Below, one piece after another: positions 54,251 through 63,709 of a stretch of DNA of 64,000 nucleotides. Numbering within the stretch: the stretch's first letter is position 1; each line of letters opens with the position of its first letter. Source of the stretch: Prado023 sp963818445. GTDB taxonomy: Bacteria; Actinomycetota; Actinomycetes; S36-B12; CAIYMF01. Both the position numbers and the translations under genes were made by a program. Under the pieces are notes generated by a model. It ran no database searches and was not told the origin of the DNA. It saw only the letters and a list, made by a program, of their open reading frames with translations. The stretch lies in the NCBI GenBank assembly GCA_963818445.1, contig CAWFSG010000010.1, positions 1 through 64,000 of the forward strand. Direction: 5' to 3'.

Positions 54251-54646
54251 ATGAGGATCCACCGGATTGCCGCGACAGGGATCGCCACCGTCGGCGCCGC
54301 CGTGCTGCTGAGCCTGGGCGCAGGGGCCGCCAGTGCCGCGACCACGGATACGTGCCCTGGGGACGGCCCCGCCTCGACGCTCTCCGTCGAGAGGCACGAC
54401 GCCTTCGAGGCGAAGATGACCATGCTGAAGAAGGAGCGCAACACCATCATGGCGAAGTACGGGAAGGCCGCGCCCGTGGCCGGGCAGGGCCAGCGAAGTG
54501 GGCAGAAGGCGCGGGGAACCCAGACGAAGCTCACCGCCAACCAACGTGCCGAGAAGCGTGCTGCGCTTGCCACGTGGCAGGTGAAGCGCGACGCGCTGTT
54601 CGCCGAGTACGGGCTCACCGCCCGCACGCAGGCACGCAGCACGTGA
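54251..54646 (+). CDS. Small secreted protein, unknown function
   Basis: 131 residues with a clear signal peptide ending ASA at residue 29. The mature part is short, basic and helical (Lys/Arg/Ala-rich, KMTMLKKERNTIMAKYGKA and RAEKRAALATWQVKRDALF). I recognise no family. AAGGAG 9 bases before the ATG supports the start; a GTG at 54242 is less likely. Divergence from a two-component regulator across 178 bases suggests control by it or a periplasmic modulator role. Confidence 0.7.
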   Translation: MRIHRIAATGIATVGAAVLLSLGAGAASAATTDTCPGDGPASTLSVERHDAFEAKMTMLKKERNTIMAKYGKAAPVAGQGQRSGQKARGTQTKLTANQRAEKRAALATWQVKRDALFAEYGLTARTQARST

Positions 54647-54666
54647 GCCACAGCAGCACCTGAGTC

Positions 54667-54709
54667 GCTGCTCGCCAGGACGTCACCCGGTGGTGTCCCG
54701 GCGAGCAGC
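54667..54709. terminator. Convergent hairpin terminator
   Basis: Arms GCTGCTCGCC and GGCGAGCAGC extend inward by GGAC/GTCC across one mismatch, giving a stem of about 14 bp, placed between the convergent small secreted protein and xdhC. The right half lies within the last codons of xdhC. Confidence 0.7.
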
Positions 54710-55633
54710 GCTGCGCACGGAGACCATCTCCGCCGCGATGCTGACGGCGATCTCGGCCGGCGTGGCGCTGCCGATCGGGACGCCCATGGGGGCGTGGAAC
54801 CACGCGGGCAGGACCCGGTCGCCGACGATCCGGCGGACCTTCGCGCGGCTGCCGAGGAGGCCGAGGTAGCCCAGCTCCAGCGATTCGAGCGTGGCCAGGG
54901 CTACGGCGTCGCGCTCGTGGGAGTGGGTCATGATCGCGGCGAAGCTGTCCGGGCCGGGGCGCACGATCTCGGCGAGGTCCTCATACGGCAGGGCGACGCG
55001 CTCGTGGGCAGCGGTCCCGGCGCCGGACGCGAGTCCCGGCCGCTCGTCCACCAGGACCACCCGGAAGTCCAGCACGACCAGCAGTGGGACCAGGGCGGAG
55101 CCCACGTGCCCGGCACCGACCACGTGGACCAGATGCGTCGGTCCGCTGCGAAGCACCTGCGACCACTCCGGTGCCGCCAGTCCCGATGCCGGCGCCTGCG
55201 ATGCCGGTGCCTCAGCGATGACGTGCCACCCGCGCTGATCGATCGACCACGCGACCGTTCTCCCCGCAGCCACGGCATCGACCACACCGGCCACGGCGGC
55301 GCGGTCATCCTCGTCCAGAGGAGCCACGACCACGACCTGCGACCCACCGCAGATCATCCCGGACGCGTCAGCAGCACCTTCCCGGTGCGCCAACGGGACG
55401 CGGCGCGGCACCAGGGACCCGGAGCGCAGGTCCGCCGAGACCTGATCGACCAGGGCGGCCTCCGCGACTCCGCCGCCGATGGTCCCCGCGAGCGGGCCGC
55501 CCGGGCCCACCGCCATCACTGCCCCGCGCCGCCCGGGCGCGCTGCCCCGACTGTCGACCACGGCGAGCAGGGCGCACGCACCCCCCACCTCGAGCTCGCG
55601 GGCGAGGCTGCGCCAGACCTCCACCTCAGGCAT
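54683..55633 (-). CDS. xdhC: XdhC-family molybdenum-cofactor insertion protein
   Basis: 316-residue chaperone that sulfurates or inserts the Mo cofactor into xanthine dehydrogenase. The N-terminal XdhC/CoxI domain includes VVDSRGSAPGRRGAVMAV and IGGGVAEAAL. The C-terminal Rossmann domain includes VHVVGAGHVGSALVPLL, IMTHSHERDAVAL and YLGLLGSRAKVRRI. It overlaps the end of the catalytic subunit gene by 8 bases and closes the xdh operon. Confidence 0.92.
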   Translation of the reverse strand: MPEVEVWRSLARELEVGGACALLAVVDSRGSAPGRRGAVMAVGPGGPLAGTIGGGVAEAALVDQVSADLRSGSLVPRRVPLAHREGAADASGMICGGSQVVVVAPLDEDDRAAVAGVVDAVAAGRTVAWSIDQRGWHVIAEAPASQAPASGLAAPEWSQVLRSGPTHLVHVVGAGHVGSALVPLLVVLDFRVVLVDERPGLASGAGTAAHERVALPYEDLAEIVRPGPDSFAAIMTHSHERDAVALATLESLELGYLGLLGSRAKVRRIVGDRVLPAWFHAPMGVPIGSATPAEIAVSIAAEMVSVRSAARRDTTG

Positions 55634-57832
55634 CGGGCACCGCGTCGTCGCCGTCCAGGGGACCGTGGAGGAGGCCGAAGATCCGCTCCGGGGTCAGCGG
55701 GGCGACCACGTCCGTCGAGAGGTCGGGGCGCACCGACTCGATCGCCGCGCGGATCGCGAAGAGCGCACCCAGTCCGTAGACCAGCGGCGGCTCGCCCACG
55801 GCCTTGCTCCCGAGCAGCCCCGGCGACTCGCGCTGCAGCAGGGTCACCTCGATCTCCGGCGCGCTGTCGAGGTCGGGGATCTTGTAGGTCGCCAGCGAGT
55901 CGGTGACCAGCCGACCTGTCGGTCGTGGCGGATCTCCTCGCTGGTCATCCAGCCGATCCCCTGGACGACGGCACCCTCGACCTGGCCACGGTCGATGCGC
56001 GGGTCGATGCTGCGGCCGATGTCGTGGACGATCCCGACCCGATCGATCCGGGCGGTCCCGCGCAGGACGTCGACGCTCGACTCCACGACGGCCGCGCCGT
56101 ACACGTGGTAGGCGAACGGCCGGCCGGTGAGGGCGCCCACGGAGAAGTCCAGCCCGGGGGTCGTGTAGTGGGCCAGGGCCGAGAGCCCGATGCGCTCGAC
56201 GTAGGCGCGCTCGACCCGGTCAGCCCACTCCAGCTCGCCGTCGGGGTCGACCTTGTCCAGGCCGGCACGGATGACCCGACAGGCCTGGATCGCTGCGGCA
56301 CCGTTGAGGTCCGCGCCCGTGCTCGCGGCGGTCGGCGAGACGTTGGCGACCCGGGACGTGGTGGTCGGCTCGACGTGGACCAGCTCGGCCGGGATACCCA
56401 ACTCGTGCGCGGTGGCCGCCTGGATCTTGGCGTACACGCCCTGTCCCATCTCGACGGCGCCGGTCGTGACCGACACCGTTCCGTCGGCGTACACGTGGAC
56501 CAGCGCCTCTGCCTGGTTCAGGGGTCGCGCGGTGAACGCGATCCCGAAGCAGACGCCGATGACGTCCACGCCGCGTCGCTGCAACGGATGGGACGCGTTG
56601 AACGCCTCCGCCGCGGCGAGCATCCCTGCGGGGTCATGGCGGGCCACGAGCTCCGCCCAGCACTCCCGGGCCCGCACGTCGACCAGGGGCATGCCGTAGT
56701 AGGTGACGTCACCCTCGGAGACGAGGTTGCGCTCCTGCAGCGCCATGGCCGGGACGCCCAGCTCGCGGGCCGCAGCCCGGATCGCCGACTCCAGGACGGC
56801 GATCGCCTGCGGTGCCCCGAACCCGCGGAAGGCCGTGTTGGACGGCAGGTTCGTCCGGCAGCTGGCCGCGGTGATCCGCACGTTCGGGATCGTGTACGCG
56901 CTCGTGGCGTGGAACAGGGAGCGTTCGAGGATCGCCGGCGAGAGGTCGGTGGTGCAGCCGGCGTTCTGCAGCAGGGTCGCCTCGTAGGCCACGAAACGCC
57001 CCTGCCCATCGAGGCCGAGGCGGTAGTCGGCGGCATACGGGTGGCGCTTGCCCGTGATCCGCATGTCGTCGCGGCGGTCGGGAGCGACCCGGACCGGGAG
57101 CCCGGTCGCGACAGCGCCCAACGCTGCGAGCGCGGCCCAGGGCGTGGCCTGCTCCTCCTTGCCGCCGAAGCCGCCACCGAGTCGGGCGACCTGGAGCTCG
57201 ACGAGGTTCATCGGCAGCCCGGTGACCGTCGCCACCGCCCGCTGCGTCGCGCTCGGCGACTGCGTGGAGGAGTGCACGAGCAGGCCGCCGTCGTCGCGCG
57301 GGAGGGCCAGGGCGCTGTGCGTCTCGAGGTAGGCGTGCTCCTGGGCGCCGAGCTCCACCCGACCGGACACGACCGTCGCGCAACCGGCCCAGGCCGCATC
57401 GACGTCCCCGCTGGCGAACGTCCGCGGTGGGGTCAGGACGTGGCCCTCCTCGTACGCCTCGCGCGCATCGAGGATCGCGGGGAGCACCACCCAGTCGGCC
57501 GTGACGAGCTGGGCTGCGCGCCACGCGGCGTCCGCGGAGTCGGCGATCACGAGCGCCACCGGCTCGCCGACGCAGTGGACCTCACCGTCAGCCAGCAGCG
57601 GCTCATCATGGGCCAACGTGCTGATCTGGTTGACTCCCGGGATGTCGGCGGCGGTGAGCACGGCCCGGACCCCGGAATGGCCCGAGGCAGCCGCGATGTC
57701 GAGCCGGGTGAACGAGGCATGGGCGTGCGGGGAGACTGCGACCATCGCGTGCAGGCCCCCAGCCGGAAGGGGGAGGTCGGCGGTGAACCGGGCGGTCCCG
57801 CGGATCAGGAGGTCGGTGTTGTCGGCGCTCAT
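55626..57832 (-). CDS. xdhB: Xanthine dehydrogenase molybdenum subunit, frameshifted
   Basis: Catalytic subunit oxidising hypoxanthine and xanthine, about 735 residues. It has RLGGGFGGKEEQ, the substrate-binding Arg in NTAFRGFGAPQA, MGQGVYAKIQ and the catalytic Glu in GSKAVGEPPL, the XDH pattern rather than the CO-dehydrogenase one. The last part is in another frame: the switch falls at 55908-55922, after SEEIRHDRQ, and one missing G explains it. The ATG at 57832 follows directly on the FAD/FeS subunit. Probably an error rather than inactivation. Confidence 0.9.
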
Positions 57833-59282
57833 GACCCCACAACCGTCTGGGGTTGGGCGCCGGGGAGGGAGCGGCGAGCGCCGGGCGGCCGGGCGGGCCG
57901 GGTGGGACGGGCGGGACGGGCAGGTCGAGCACCTCGGCCGCGAGGTGCGGGTTCCCCTCAGTGAGCGCAGCGATGAGCAGGTGCCCCAGCAGGGCGCGCT
58001 TGTAGGCAGCCGAGCCGCGGACGTCATCGATGGGCGTGACCTCGTCGGCGAGGACGGCAACCGCCCGGCGGATCACCGGAGCGTCCGGGGTCGTCCCGCG
58101 CAGGGCGTCGGCCGTGCGGGTCAGCAGCAGCGGGATCGGGGCCACGCCACCGGCGGCGATCCGCAGGTCGACGAGGGCGGCGTCAGCCACGTCCAGCCTG
58201 ACGGCGATGCTCGCGCTGGCGATGTCGTCGAACCGGCGCTTGGCCACCTTCTCGAGGTGCAGCCGGGAGCCAGCCGGTGGATCGGGGATCCGGACGGCGA
58301 GCAGGACCTCGCCACGGCGCAGGTCCACCCGCCGGTAGGCGAGGAAGAAGCGCTCCAGCGGGACCTCACGACGCCCACCCGGCCCGGACAGGACCACCGA
58401 CGCCCCCATCGCCAGGAGCGGCAGCGCGAGGTCGGCCGTGGGCGAGGCGTGCACGAGGTTGCCGCCGAGGGTCGCCGATGCCCGAACGGCGGGTGAGCCG
58501 AACTGCTCGAGGTGGTCGGGCAATGTCGGCCACCTCGCGGCCACCAGCTCGCTGGCCTGCACCTGGGCCGCCGTCACCGCCGAGCCCAGCTCGACCCCTC
58601 CCGGGCACTCGGTGATCCGGCGCAGCTCGGGGACGCGGCGCAGCAGCGTCGGTCGCCGATGCGGCGCGGTGGCGTGCCGGTGCTCGGGGATCTCGTCCGT
58701 GGCCCCGGCGAGCCACCGGTTCGGGTGCCCGTCGAAGGGCTCCGGCTCGATCGGGGGCAGGGCCCTGGCCACCCGCAGGACGGGCTCCGCCAGGAGGGCG
58801 TCGAGAGGGATCGGTCCCGGGCCGGCCAGCAGGTCACAGGCCCGCCGGATGCCCGTGTACCCGGTGCATCGGCAGAGGTTGCCGGCCGCGGCGCGCCGCG
58901 GATCGGTCCCCGACATCAGCGCCCAGGTCAGCGCGACGACGAAGCCCGGCGTGCAGAAGCCGCACTGCACGCCGCCGGAATCGATCAGCGCGCGCTGCAC
59001 CGGTCCGAGCTCGGCGCCGGACAGCCCCTCTGCCGTGATGACATGGCACCCAGCCACCATCGCCACGGTGGTCAGGCAGCTGTTGTGCAGCTCGTAGACG
59101 GGCTCGGACTGGTCCGGGGAGCGCGAGCCGACCAGGACCATGCAGGCGCCGCAGTCGCCGGTCCGGCAGCCCGGCTTGGTGGCGGTGAGGTCGCAGCCCT
59201 CACGCAGGAGGTCCAGGAGCGTCGAGCCCGCGGGCGCTGCGGTGCGCACCGTGCGGTCGTTGACGTGGACGATGGTGACCAC
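57606..59282 (-). CDS. xdhA: Xanthine dehydrogenase FeS/FAD subunit, uncertain 3' end
   Basis: Fused small and medium subunits. The N-terminal [2Fe-2S] domain has GCRTGDCGAC, the second cluster has QCGFCTPG and CRCTGYTGIRRAC, and the FAD domain contains ATLGGNLVHASPTADLALPLL. The recognisable sequence ends near residue 465 (NPHLAAEVLDL). Beyond it the frame runs into xdhB as a Pro/Arg-rich tail. A TGA at 57829-57831 overlapping the xdhB ATG is the expected stop and needs one missing base in the CCCG-rich stretch at 57850-57900. ATG at 59282. Confidence 0.88.
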   Translation of the reverse strand: MVTIVHVNDRTVRTAAPAGSTLLDLLREGCDLTATKPGCRTGDCGACMVLVGSRSPDQSEPVYELHNSCLTTVAMVAGCHVITAEGLSGAELGPVQRALIDSGGVQCGFCTPGFVVALTWALMSGTDPRRAAAGNLCRCTGYTGIRRACDLLAGPGPIPLDALLAEPVLRVARALPPIEPEPFDGHPNRWLAGATDEIPEHRHATAPHRRPTLLRRVPELRRITECPGGVELGSAVTAAQVQASELVAARWPTLPDHLEQFGSPAVRASATLGGNLVHASPTADLALPLLAMGASVVLSGPGGRREVPLERFFLAYRRVDLRRGEVLLAVRIPDPPAGSRLHLEKVAKRRFDDIASASIAVRLDVADAALVDLRIAAGGVAPIPLLLTRTADALRGTTPDAPVIRRAVAVLADEVTPIDDVRGSAAYKRALLGHLLIAALTEGNPHLAAEVLDLPVPPVPPGPPGRPALAAPSPAPNPRRLWGHERRQHRPPDPRDRPVHRRPPPSGWGPARDGRSLPARPCLVHPARHRGCLGPFRGPGRAHRRRHPGSQPDQHVGP

Positions 59283-59365
59283 GTTTCGACGCTAGACCCA
59301 CCGTCCCGAAGATCGCACGCCCGGGGCGGGGGGTCCACCCAGCGTGTGCTGGGACCTGCGTGCGA

Positions 59366-59875
59366 TCAGTCGCGCTCGACCCAGCGGTCGATGGCCCAGA
59401 CCACGGCCATGACCAGGCCGGGGTCCAGCGAGCTCAGGTAGTCCACCGTGTACTTGTCGCGCACCGTCAGCCACTTCTGGGTGATCGTCGCGATGGGCTG
59501 GCCCTCGGAGCTGATCGAGTAGTTCTTCTCCATCAGGGTGCCCTGCACCTGCCAGGTGCTTCCGTCGGCCATCGTCATGGTCATCTTGTCCTTGATGACG
59601 GAGAAGGCCTTGGCCTTGAGCTCGGCCACCTGGGAGCCGTCCGCGGCGGAGATCGTCATCCGCTTCGGGATGCCGAGGAACTGGCCCTTGACCGTGTAGA
59701 GGACCGTGTCCTGGGCGTCGCGGACCTCGGCCTTCGGGGTCGCGCCGATCTTGCCGTCGACGAACAGGACGCGGGCACCCGCGGCGTCGCTCACCTCGAA
59801 GTCCCGGCCCGCACCGAACTTGCTCTTGAACAGGATCCGGGACCAACCGTCTGCGGGAGGGGGTGCATCAGCCAT
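59366..59875 (-). CDS. LURP-one-related (DUF567-like) protein
   Basis: 169-residue cytosolic protein of the LURP-one/tubby-like barrel family: repeated strand pattern FEVSDAAGARVLFVDGKI, TVLYTVKGQFLGIPKRMTI, and the late MAVVWAIDRWV hydrophobic helix typical of scramblase-like folds. The function is unknown. The ATG at 59875 has a weak AGGTC ribosome binding site. No clear operon partners. Confidence 0.75.
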   Translation of the reverse strand: MADAPPPADGWSRILFKSKFGAGRDFEVSDAAGARVLFVDGKIGATPKAEVRDAQDTVLYTVKGQFLGIPKRMTISAADGSQVAELKAKAFSVIKDKMTMTMADGSTWQVQGTLMEKNYSISSEGQPIATITQKWLTVRDKYTVDYLSSLDPGLVMAVVWAIDRWVERD

Positions 59876-59955
59876 GACCTGATCCTTGCAGACGACCCGG
59901 TCCGGCGCACGGGGCACCTGGTGGGAGAGTGCGGCCGATGGGTCGTGTCCCTGGG

Positions 59956-60970
59956 TCACCCCGCTGCCCGCAGGACGGTGCACGCCCGCAGGGTCACCCA
60001 CTTGGAGGGCGACCCCTGGTCTTCGAAGTCCACCCAGGTCTTGCCGCGGTACGCGTAGCGGTTCGCCCACCGGCCATCCGCGTCCTGCTGGCTGAGCAGC
60101 CAGTCGTAGGACGCTCTCCAGCCGTGCATCGCGGGCGTGGCCGAGCTCGGCGAGGGCCTCGAGGACCTGCAGCACGTCGGCCACGTACCCGGAGGGGAAG
60201 CCCAGCTTGAACCACGACGTGGACGGCTTCGTGTTGCCCCACCCCATCGGGTAGTCGGCCTGCGCCGGGTCGCGGGAGAGCAGGAACTGTGCGCCGGCAT
60301 CGATCGCCGCCACCACCTCGGGGGACCGCGCCGACTCGGGGATCCGGGCCAGGGCCAGCATCTCCTTGGCCGCGCCCCAGGCGCACGGCAGGGCCTGGTT
60401 CGCGCCGCACGAGAACCCGGGCCCGGTCGTCCCCGAGGCGTAGTAGCGCGGGGCGTCCTGCCCGGTGATCGCTCGCGCGGCCCAGGTGATCGCCGACTGG
60501 ACCCGCGCGTCGCCCAGGTGCCCGAACCCGATCAGCGCGCGCACCAGGTTGCCGTTCAGGCAGTGCAGGACGCTCGAGGGCGGGGGAGCGACCTCCCTGT
60601 GCGAGCCGGAGCACCCCAGGCCGCCCGAGGCGGTCGGGTTCATCCGCAGGACGTAGTCGCACGCCCGCTGGACGCGCTCGTCGGCCGGGTCGGCCCCGAG
60701 CTGGTCGAGGAAGATCAACGACCAGACGGTGCCGGTGTACTTGGGTGCGTAGCCGGGGCCGGGCTTGACCCACCACCCCTCGGGTGACTGGGCGGCCAGG
60801 GTGGCCGCGATCGGATCGCAGGCCATGGCCCCAGCACGGGCGGTGACCACGTCGGGATCGTCGGCCCGGCGATCCCGCAGCCGCTGGAGGGCGAGCGCGC
60901 GAACGGCCGGGGTCTCGGGTTCGAGCAGCCACGACACCGGGTCTCCCCGGAGCCGGTCGGTCCAGGTCAT
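59956..60970 (-). CDS. Alpha/alpha-toroid (terpene cyclase/prenyltransferase-like) protein, frameshifted
   Basis: About 338 codons. Repeated Gly-Trp motifs (AAQSPEGWWVKPGPGYAPKY, YPMGWGNTKPSTSWFKLGFP) and helical pairs suggest an alpha-alpha toroid like squalene-hopene cyclase repeats; no catalytic Asp motif of cyclases is evident. The N-terminal part (ATG 60970) leaves frame at 60107-60118, and DWLLSQQDADGRWANRYAYR continues in another frame to the stop at 59956. The total is one base over a multiple of three. The function is unknown. Confidence 0.65.
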
Positions 60971-61041
60971 GGGTCCAGCATGGCACCGGGGCTCCCGACG
61001 GGTCGCGGCGGCGACCCGGCCCCGGCACCCGCCGATCGCCC

Positions 61042-61057
61042 TGTGACGGCAGTGACA
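61042..61057. promoter_or_regulatory. CRP/FNR-like site upstream of the hydrogenase operon
   Basis: TGTGACGGCAGTGACA matches the CRP consensus TGTGA-N6-TCACA in nine of ten fixed positions. It lies about 64 bases upstream of the ATG at 61121 and about 32 before a TAGGCT -10-like hexamer at 61090-61095. Such short matches can arise by chance. Confidence 0.35.
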
Positions 61058-61120
61058 AAGGGCCCTATCTGTCGGATGTTCGGCAGCCATAGGCTGGCGG
61101 GGCCGCCGTCGGAGGTGCCC

Positions 61121-62384
61121 ATGGCAACTGGCACGATCCTGGATCTGCACGGCCTGCAGGCGCTCATCGACGCCCTGCGTGGTCGTGGCTACCGAGTCAT
61201 TGGCCCGCGGCCCCGGGACGGGGCGCTGGTGCTGGCCGACATCACCTCGGTCGAGGACCTCCCCCGCGGCATCGGCGACGACCAGGCGGCCGGCCACTAC
61301 CGGACCCGTGCCCGCGAGGACGGGGCCCTGTTCGGGTTCGCGGCCACCGCGCAGTCGGCCAAGCCGCTCCTGTTCCCCCCCGACGAGCAGCTCTGGCGTG
61401 GAACCCGCGCGGGCGAGGGGTTCGCGCTCTCGCCCAGGGAGCCCGAGCCGGCGCCCGTCGCCCTGCTGGGCATCCGTGGCTGCGACCTCGCCGCGATCGG
61501 CATCCACGACACGGTGCTGCTCGGGCGGGCCGCGGTCGACGCGCACTACGCGACGCGCCGCGCGCACAGCTTCCTGATCGCGGTCACCTGCGCGACCCCG
61601 GCGGGCACCTGCTTCTGCGCCTCGATGGGAACAGGCCCGAAGCCCGGCCAGGGTGCCGACCTGACGATGACGGAGCTGATCGACGCCGCCGGGCACCGCT
61701 TCCTGGTCGAGACGGGGACACCGGCGGGCGAGGAGGTCCTCGCCGAGGTGGACAGCATGCCCGCCGGCGGAGGCGGACCTGGCGGCCGCCGAGGCGGTCG
61801 TGGCCGGCGCCGTGGCCCAGATGGGCCGGACGCTGCAGACCGACGACCTGCGCGACCTGCTGTACTCCAGCGCCGAGAGCCCCCGGTGGAACGACGTGGC
61901 CGCGCGCTGCCTGGCCTGCACGAACTGCACCATGGTGTGCCCCACGTGCTTCTGCACGTCCGTGGAGGACGTGAGCGACCTGTCCGGGGACGTCGACGAA
62001 CGTCACCGGGTCTGGGACTCCTGCTTCTCGATGGAGTACTCACGGCTGCACGGCGGCGCGGTACGCACCTCGACCAGCGCCCGCTACCGGCAGTGGCTGA
62101 CCCACAAGCTCGCGGCGTGGACCGACCAGTTCGGCACGTCGGGCTGTGTGGGCTGTGGTCGCTGCATCACCTGGTGCCCCGCGGGCATCGACCTGACCGC
62201 CGAGGTGGCGGCCCTGCGCGAGGACGCGACGCACCGGGAGACCACTCCTGCCAGCGCCGCCCTCTCCGCCCCGCCCTCCGGGCCCGCCGCGCAGCCGAGT
62301 CCCGCAGCCACACCCGGCCCCCGCCGGCGCCGCCGCCGGCCCCGCAACACCCCCGACCCCGAGCACCGGCCGCTAGGAGGACCC
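61121..62384 (+). CDS. Sulfhydrogenase-type hydrogenase beta (4Fe-4S) subunit, frameshifted
   Basis: Electron-transfer subunit (HydB-like) of a group 3b-type [NiFe] hydrogenase. The N-terminal domain has LLGIRGCDLAAIGIHD near residue 115. After a one-base break at 61757-61772, two ferredoxin motifs follow: CLACTNCTMVCP and CVGCGRCITWCP. The tail is Pro/Ala/Arg-rich. In the second frame no stop occurs before the next gene, so the reading frame runs straight into the cyclic-nucleotide-binding protein; a TAG at 62374-62376 in another frame may be the real end. The GGAGGTG ribosome binding site supports the start. Confidence 0.85.
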
Positions 62385-62846
62385 ATGCGCACCCTGGTCG
62401 AGTACCTCCCCGAGCACCCGTTCTTCGCCGGGCTCGACCCGGCCGCGATGGAACTGGTCGTGGGCTGTGCGCAGAACGTGCACTTCAGCCAGGGCGACGT
62501 CCTGTTCCGTACGGGCGAACCCGCCGACACGTTCTACGTCATCCGTCACGGCCGGGTCGCCCTGGATGTCCACGACCCCCGCCGGGGCACGATGGTCATC
62601 GCCAGCCTCGGCGAGGGCGAGGTCGCGGGCTGGTCCTGGCTCGTCCCGCCCTACCAGTGGATGTTCGACGCCCGGGCAGTCTCCCCGGTGAGTGCGGTGG
62701 CCCTCGACGGCGCGTGCCTGCGCGGCAAGTGCGACCAGGACCCGGCGCTGGGCTACGCGCTGATGCAGCGGGTCTCGCACGTGATGTACGAGCGGCTGCA
62801 GGACGCCCGGATGCGCCTGCTCGACCTCTACGGGAGCCACTCGTGA
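62385..62846 (+). CDS. Cyclic-nucleotide-binding-domain protein
   Basis: 153-residue single cNMP-binding (CAP_ED) domain without a DNA-binding part: FSQGDVLFRTGEPADTFYVI near residue 37, the phosphate-binding-like GEGEVAGWSWLVPPY near residue 80, and a C-terminal helix. AGGAGG precedes the ATG at 62385. It sits between the beta and gamma hydrogenase genes and overlaps the latter (GTGA). It probably senses a ligand or modulates the enzyme; its role is unproven. Confidence 0.85.
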   Translation: MRTLVEYLPEHPFFAGLDPAAMELVVGCAQNVHFSQGDVLFRTGEPADTFYVIRHGRVALDVHDPRRGTMVIASLGEGEVAGWSWLVPPYQWMFDARAVSPVSAVALDGACLRGKCDQDPALGYALMQRVSHVMYERLQDARMRLLDLYGSHS

Positions 62847-63709
62847 GCGTCGACGCACCGTCGGCGACAACCAGCCGCGACCTGCCCGTCGACCCGATGC
62901 TGCCGCGACCGTTCCAGGTCATCGGCACGCACCTGGACACCCGCGACACCGTGACCCTGGCCCTCGAGCCCCTGGACGGCGTCCCCCTGGCGCACCGGGC
63001 CGGGCAGTTCACGATGCTGCACGCGTTCGGCGTCGGTGAGGTCCCGATCTCGATCTGCGGCGACCCCACCCGGCCTGGTCCGCTGATGCACACGATCCGC
63101 GACGTGGGGGCCGTCACGCACGCGCTGGTCACCGCGAAACCGGGCACGACCATCGGGGTGCGTGGGCCGTTCGGCACCGGCTGGGACGTCGCCGACGGCC
63201 GCGGCGGGGACGTTGTGATCGTCACCGGTGGGATCGGCCTGGCACCCCTGCGCCCCGCGATCCTGGAGGTGGTGTCGCGGCGGGCCGAGTACGGCCGGGT
63301 CGTGCTGCTCTACGGCGCGCGCTCGCCCGAGGACATCCTGTTCGCCGAGGACATGGCCAGCTGGGCGGCGGACCACGACATCGTCGTCGAGGTCACCGTC
63401 GACTACGGCCCGCCGAGCTGGACCGGCCGGGTCGGGCTGGTCACGAACCTGGTCGCCCGCGCAGGATTCGACCCGCTGCACACCCTGGCGCTGGTGTGCG
63501 GCCCCGAGGTGATGATGCGCTACGCCGCCACCGCGCTGGTCGCCCGCGGGGTGCGGCCCGAGCGGATCAGGCTGTCGATGGAGCGCAACATGAAGTGCGG
63601 AGTGGGGCTGTGCGGGCACTGCCAGTTGCGCGAGCTGTTCCTGTGCGTGGACGGGCCGGTGTTGGACTACGCCCGGCTCAGCCCTCTGATGGACGTGCAG
63701 GAGTTGTGA
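62843..63709 (+). CDS. Hydrogenase gamma subunit (FAD/NAD(P)-binding)
   Basis: 288-residue ferredoxin-reductase-type flavoprotein linking the hydrogenase to NAD(P)H. The FAD part includes HRAGQFTMLHAFG, the nucleotide-binding part VIVTGGIGLAPLRPAI, and the C-terminal [2Fe-2S] motif CGVGLCGHCQ with a fourth Cys in LFLCVDGP. The GTG overlaps the preceding stop. A homologue is HydG of sulfhydrogenase I. Confidence 0.9.
   Translation: MSVDAPSATTSRDLPVDPMLPRPFQVIGTHLDTRDTVTLALEPLDGVPLAHRAGQFTMLHAFGVGEVPISICGDPTRPGPLMHTIRDVGAVTHALVTAKPGTTIGVRGPFGTGWDVADGRGGDVVIVTGGIGLAPLRPAILEVVSRRAEYGRVVLLYGARSPEDILFAEDMASWAADHDIVVEVTVDYGPPSWTGRVGLVTNLVARAGFDPLHTLALVCGPEVMMRYAATALVARGVRPERIRLSMERNMKCGVGLCGHCQLRELFLCVDGPVLDYARLSPLMDVQEL

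Noticed and set aside
61000..61017. GGGTCGC/GCGACCC hairpin upstream of the hydrogenase as a terminator or operator
   Set aside because: A 7-bp GC stem is common by chance at this base composition; nothing else supports it.
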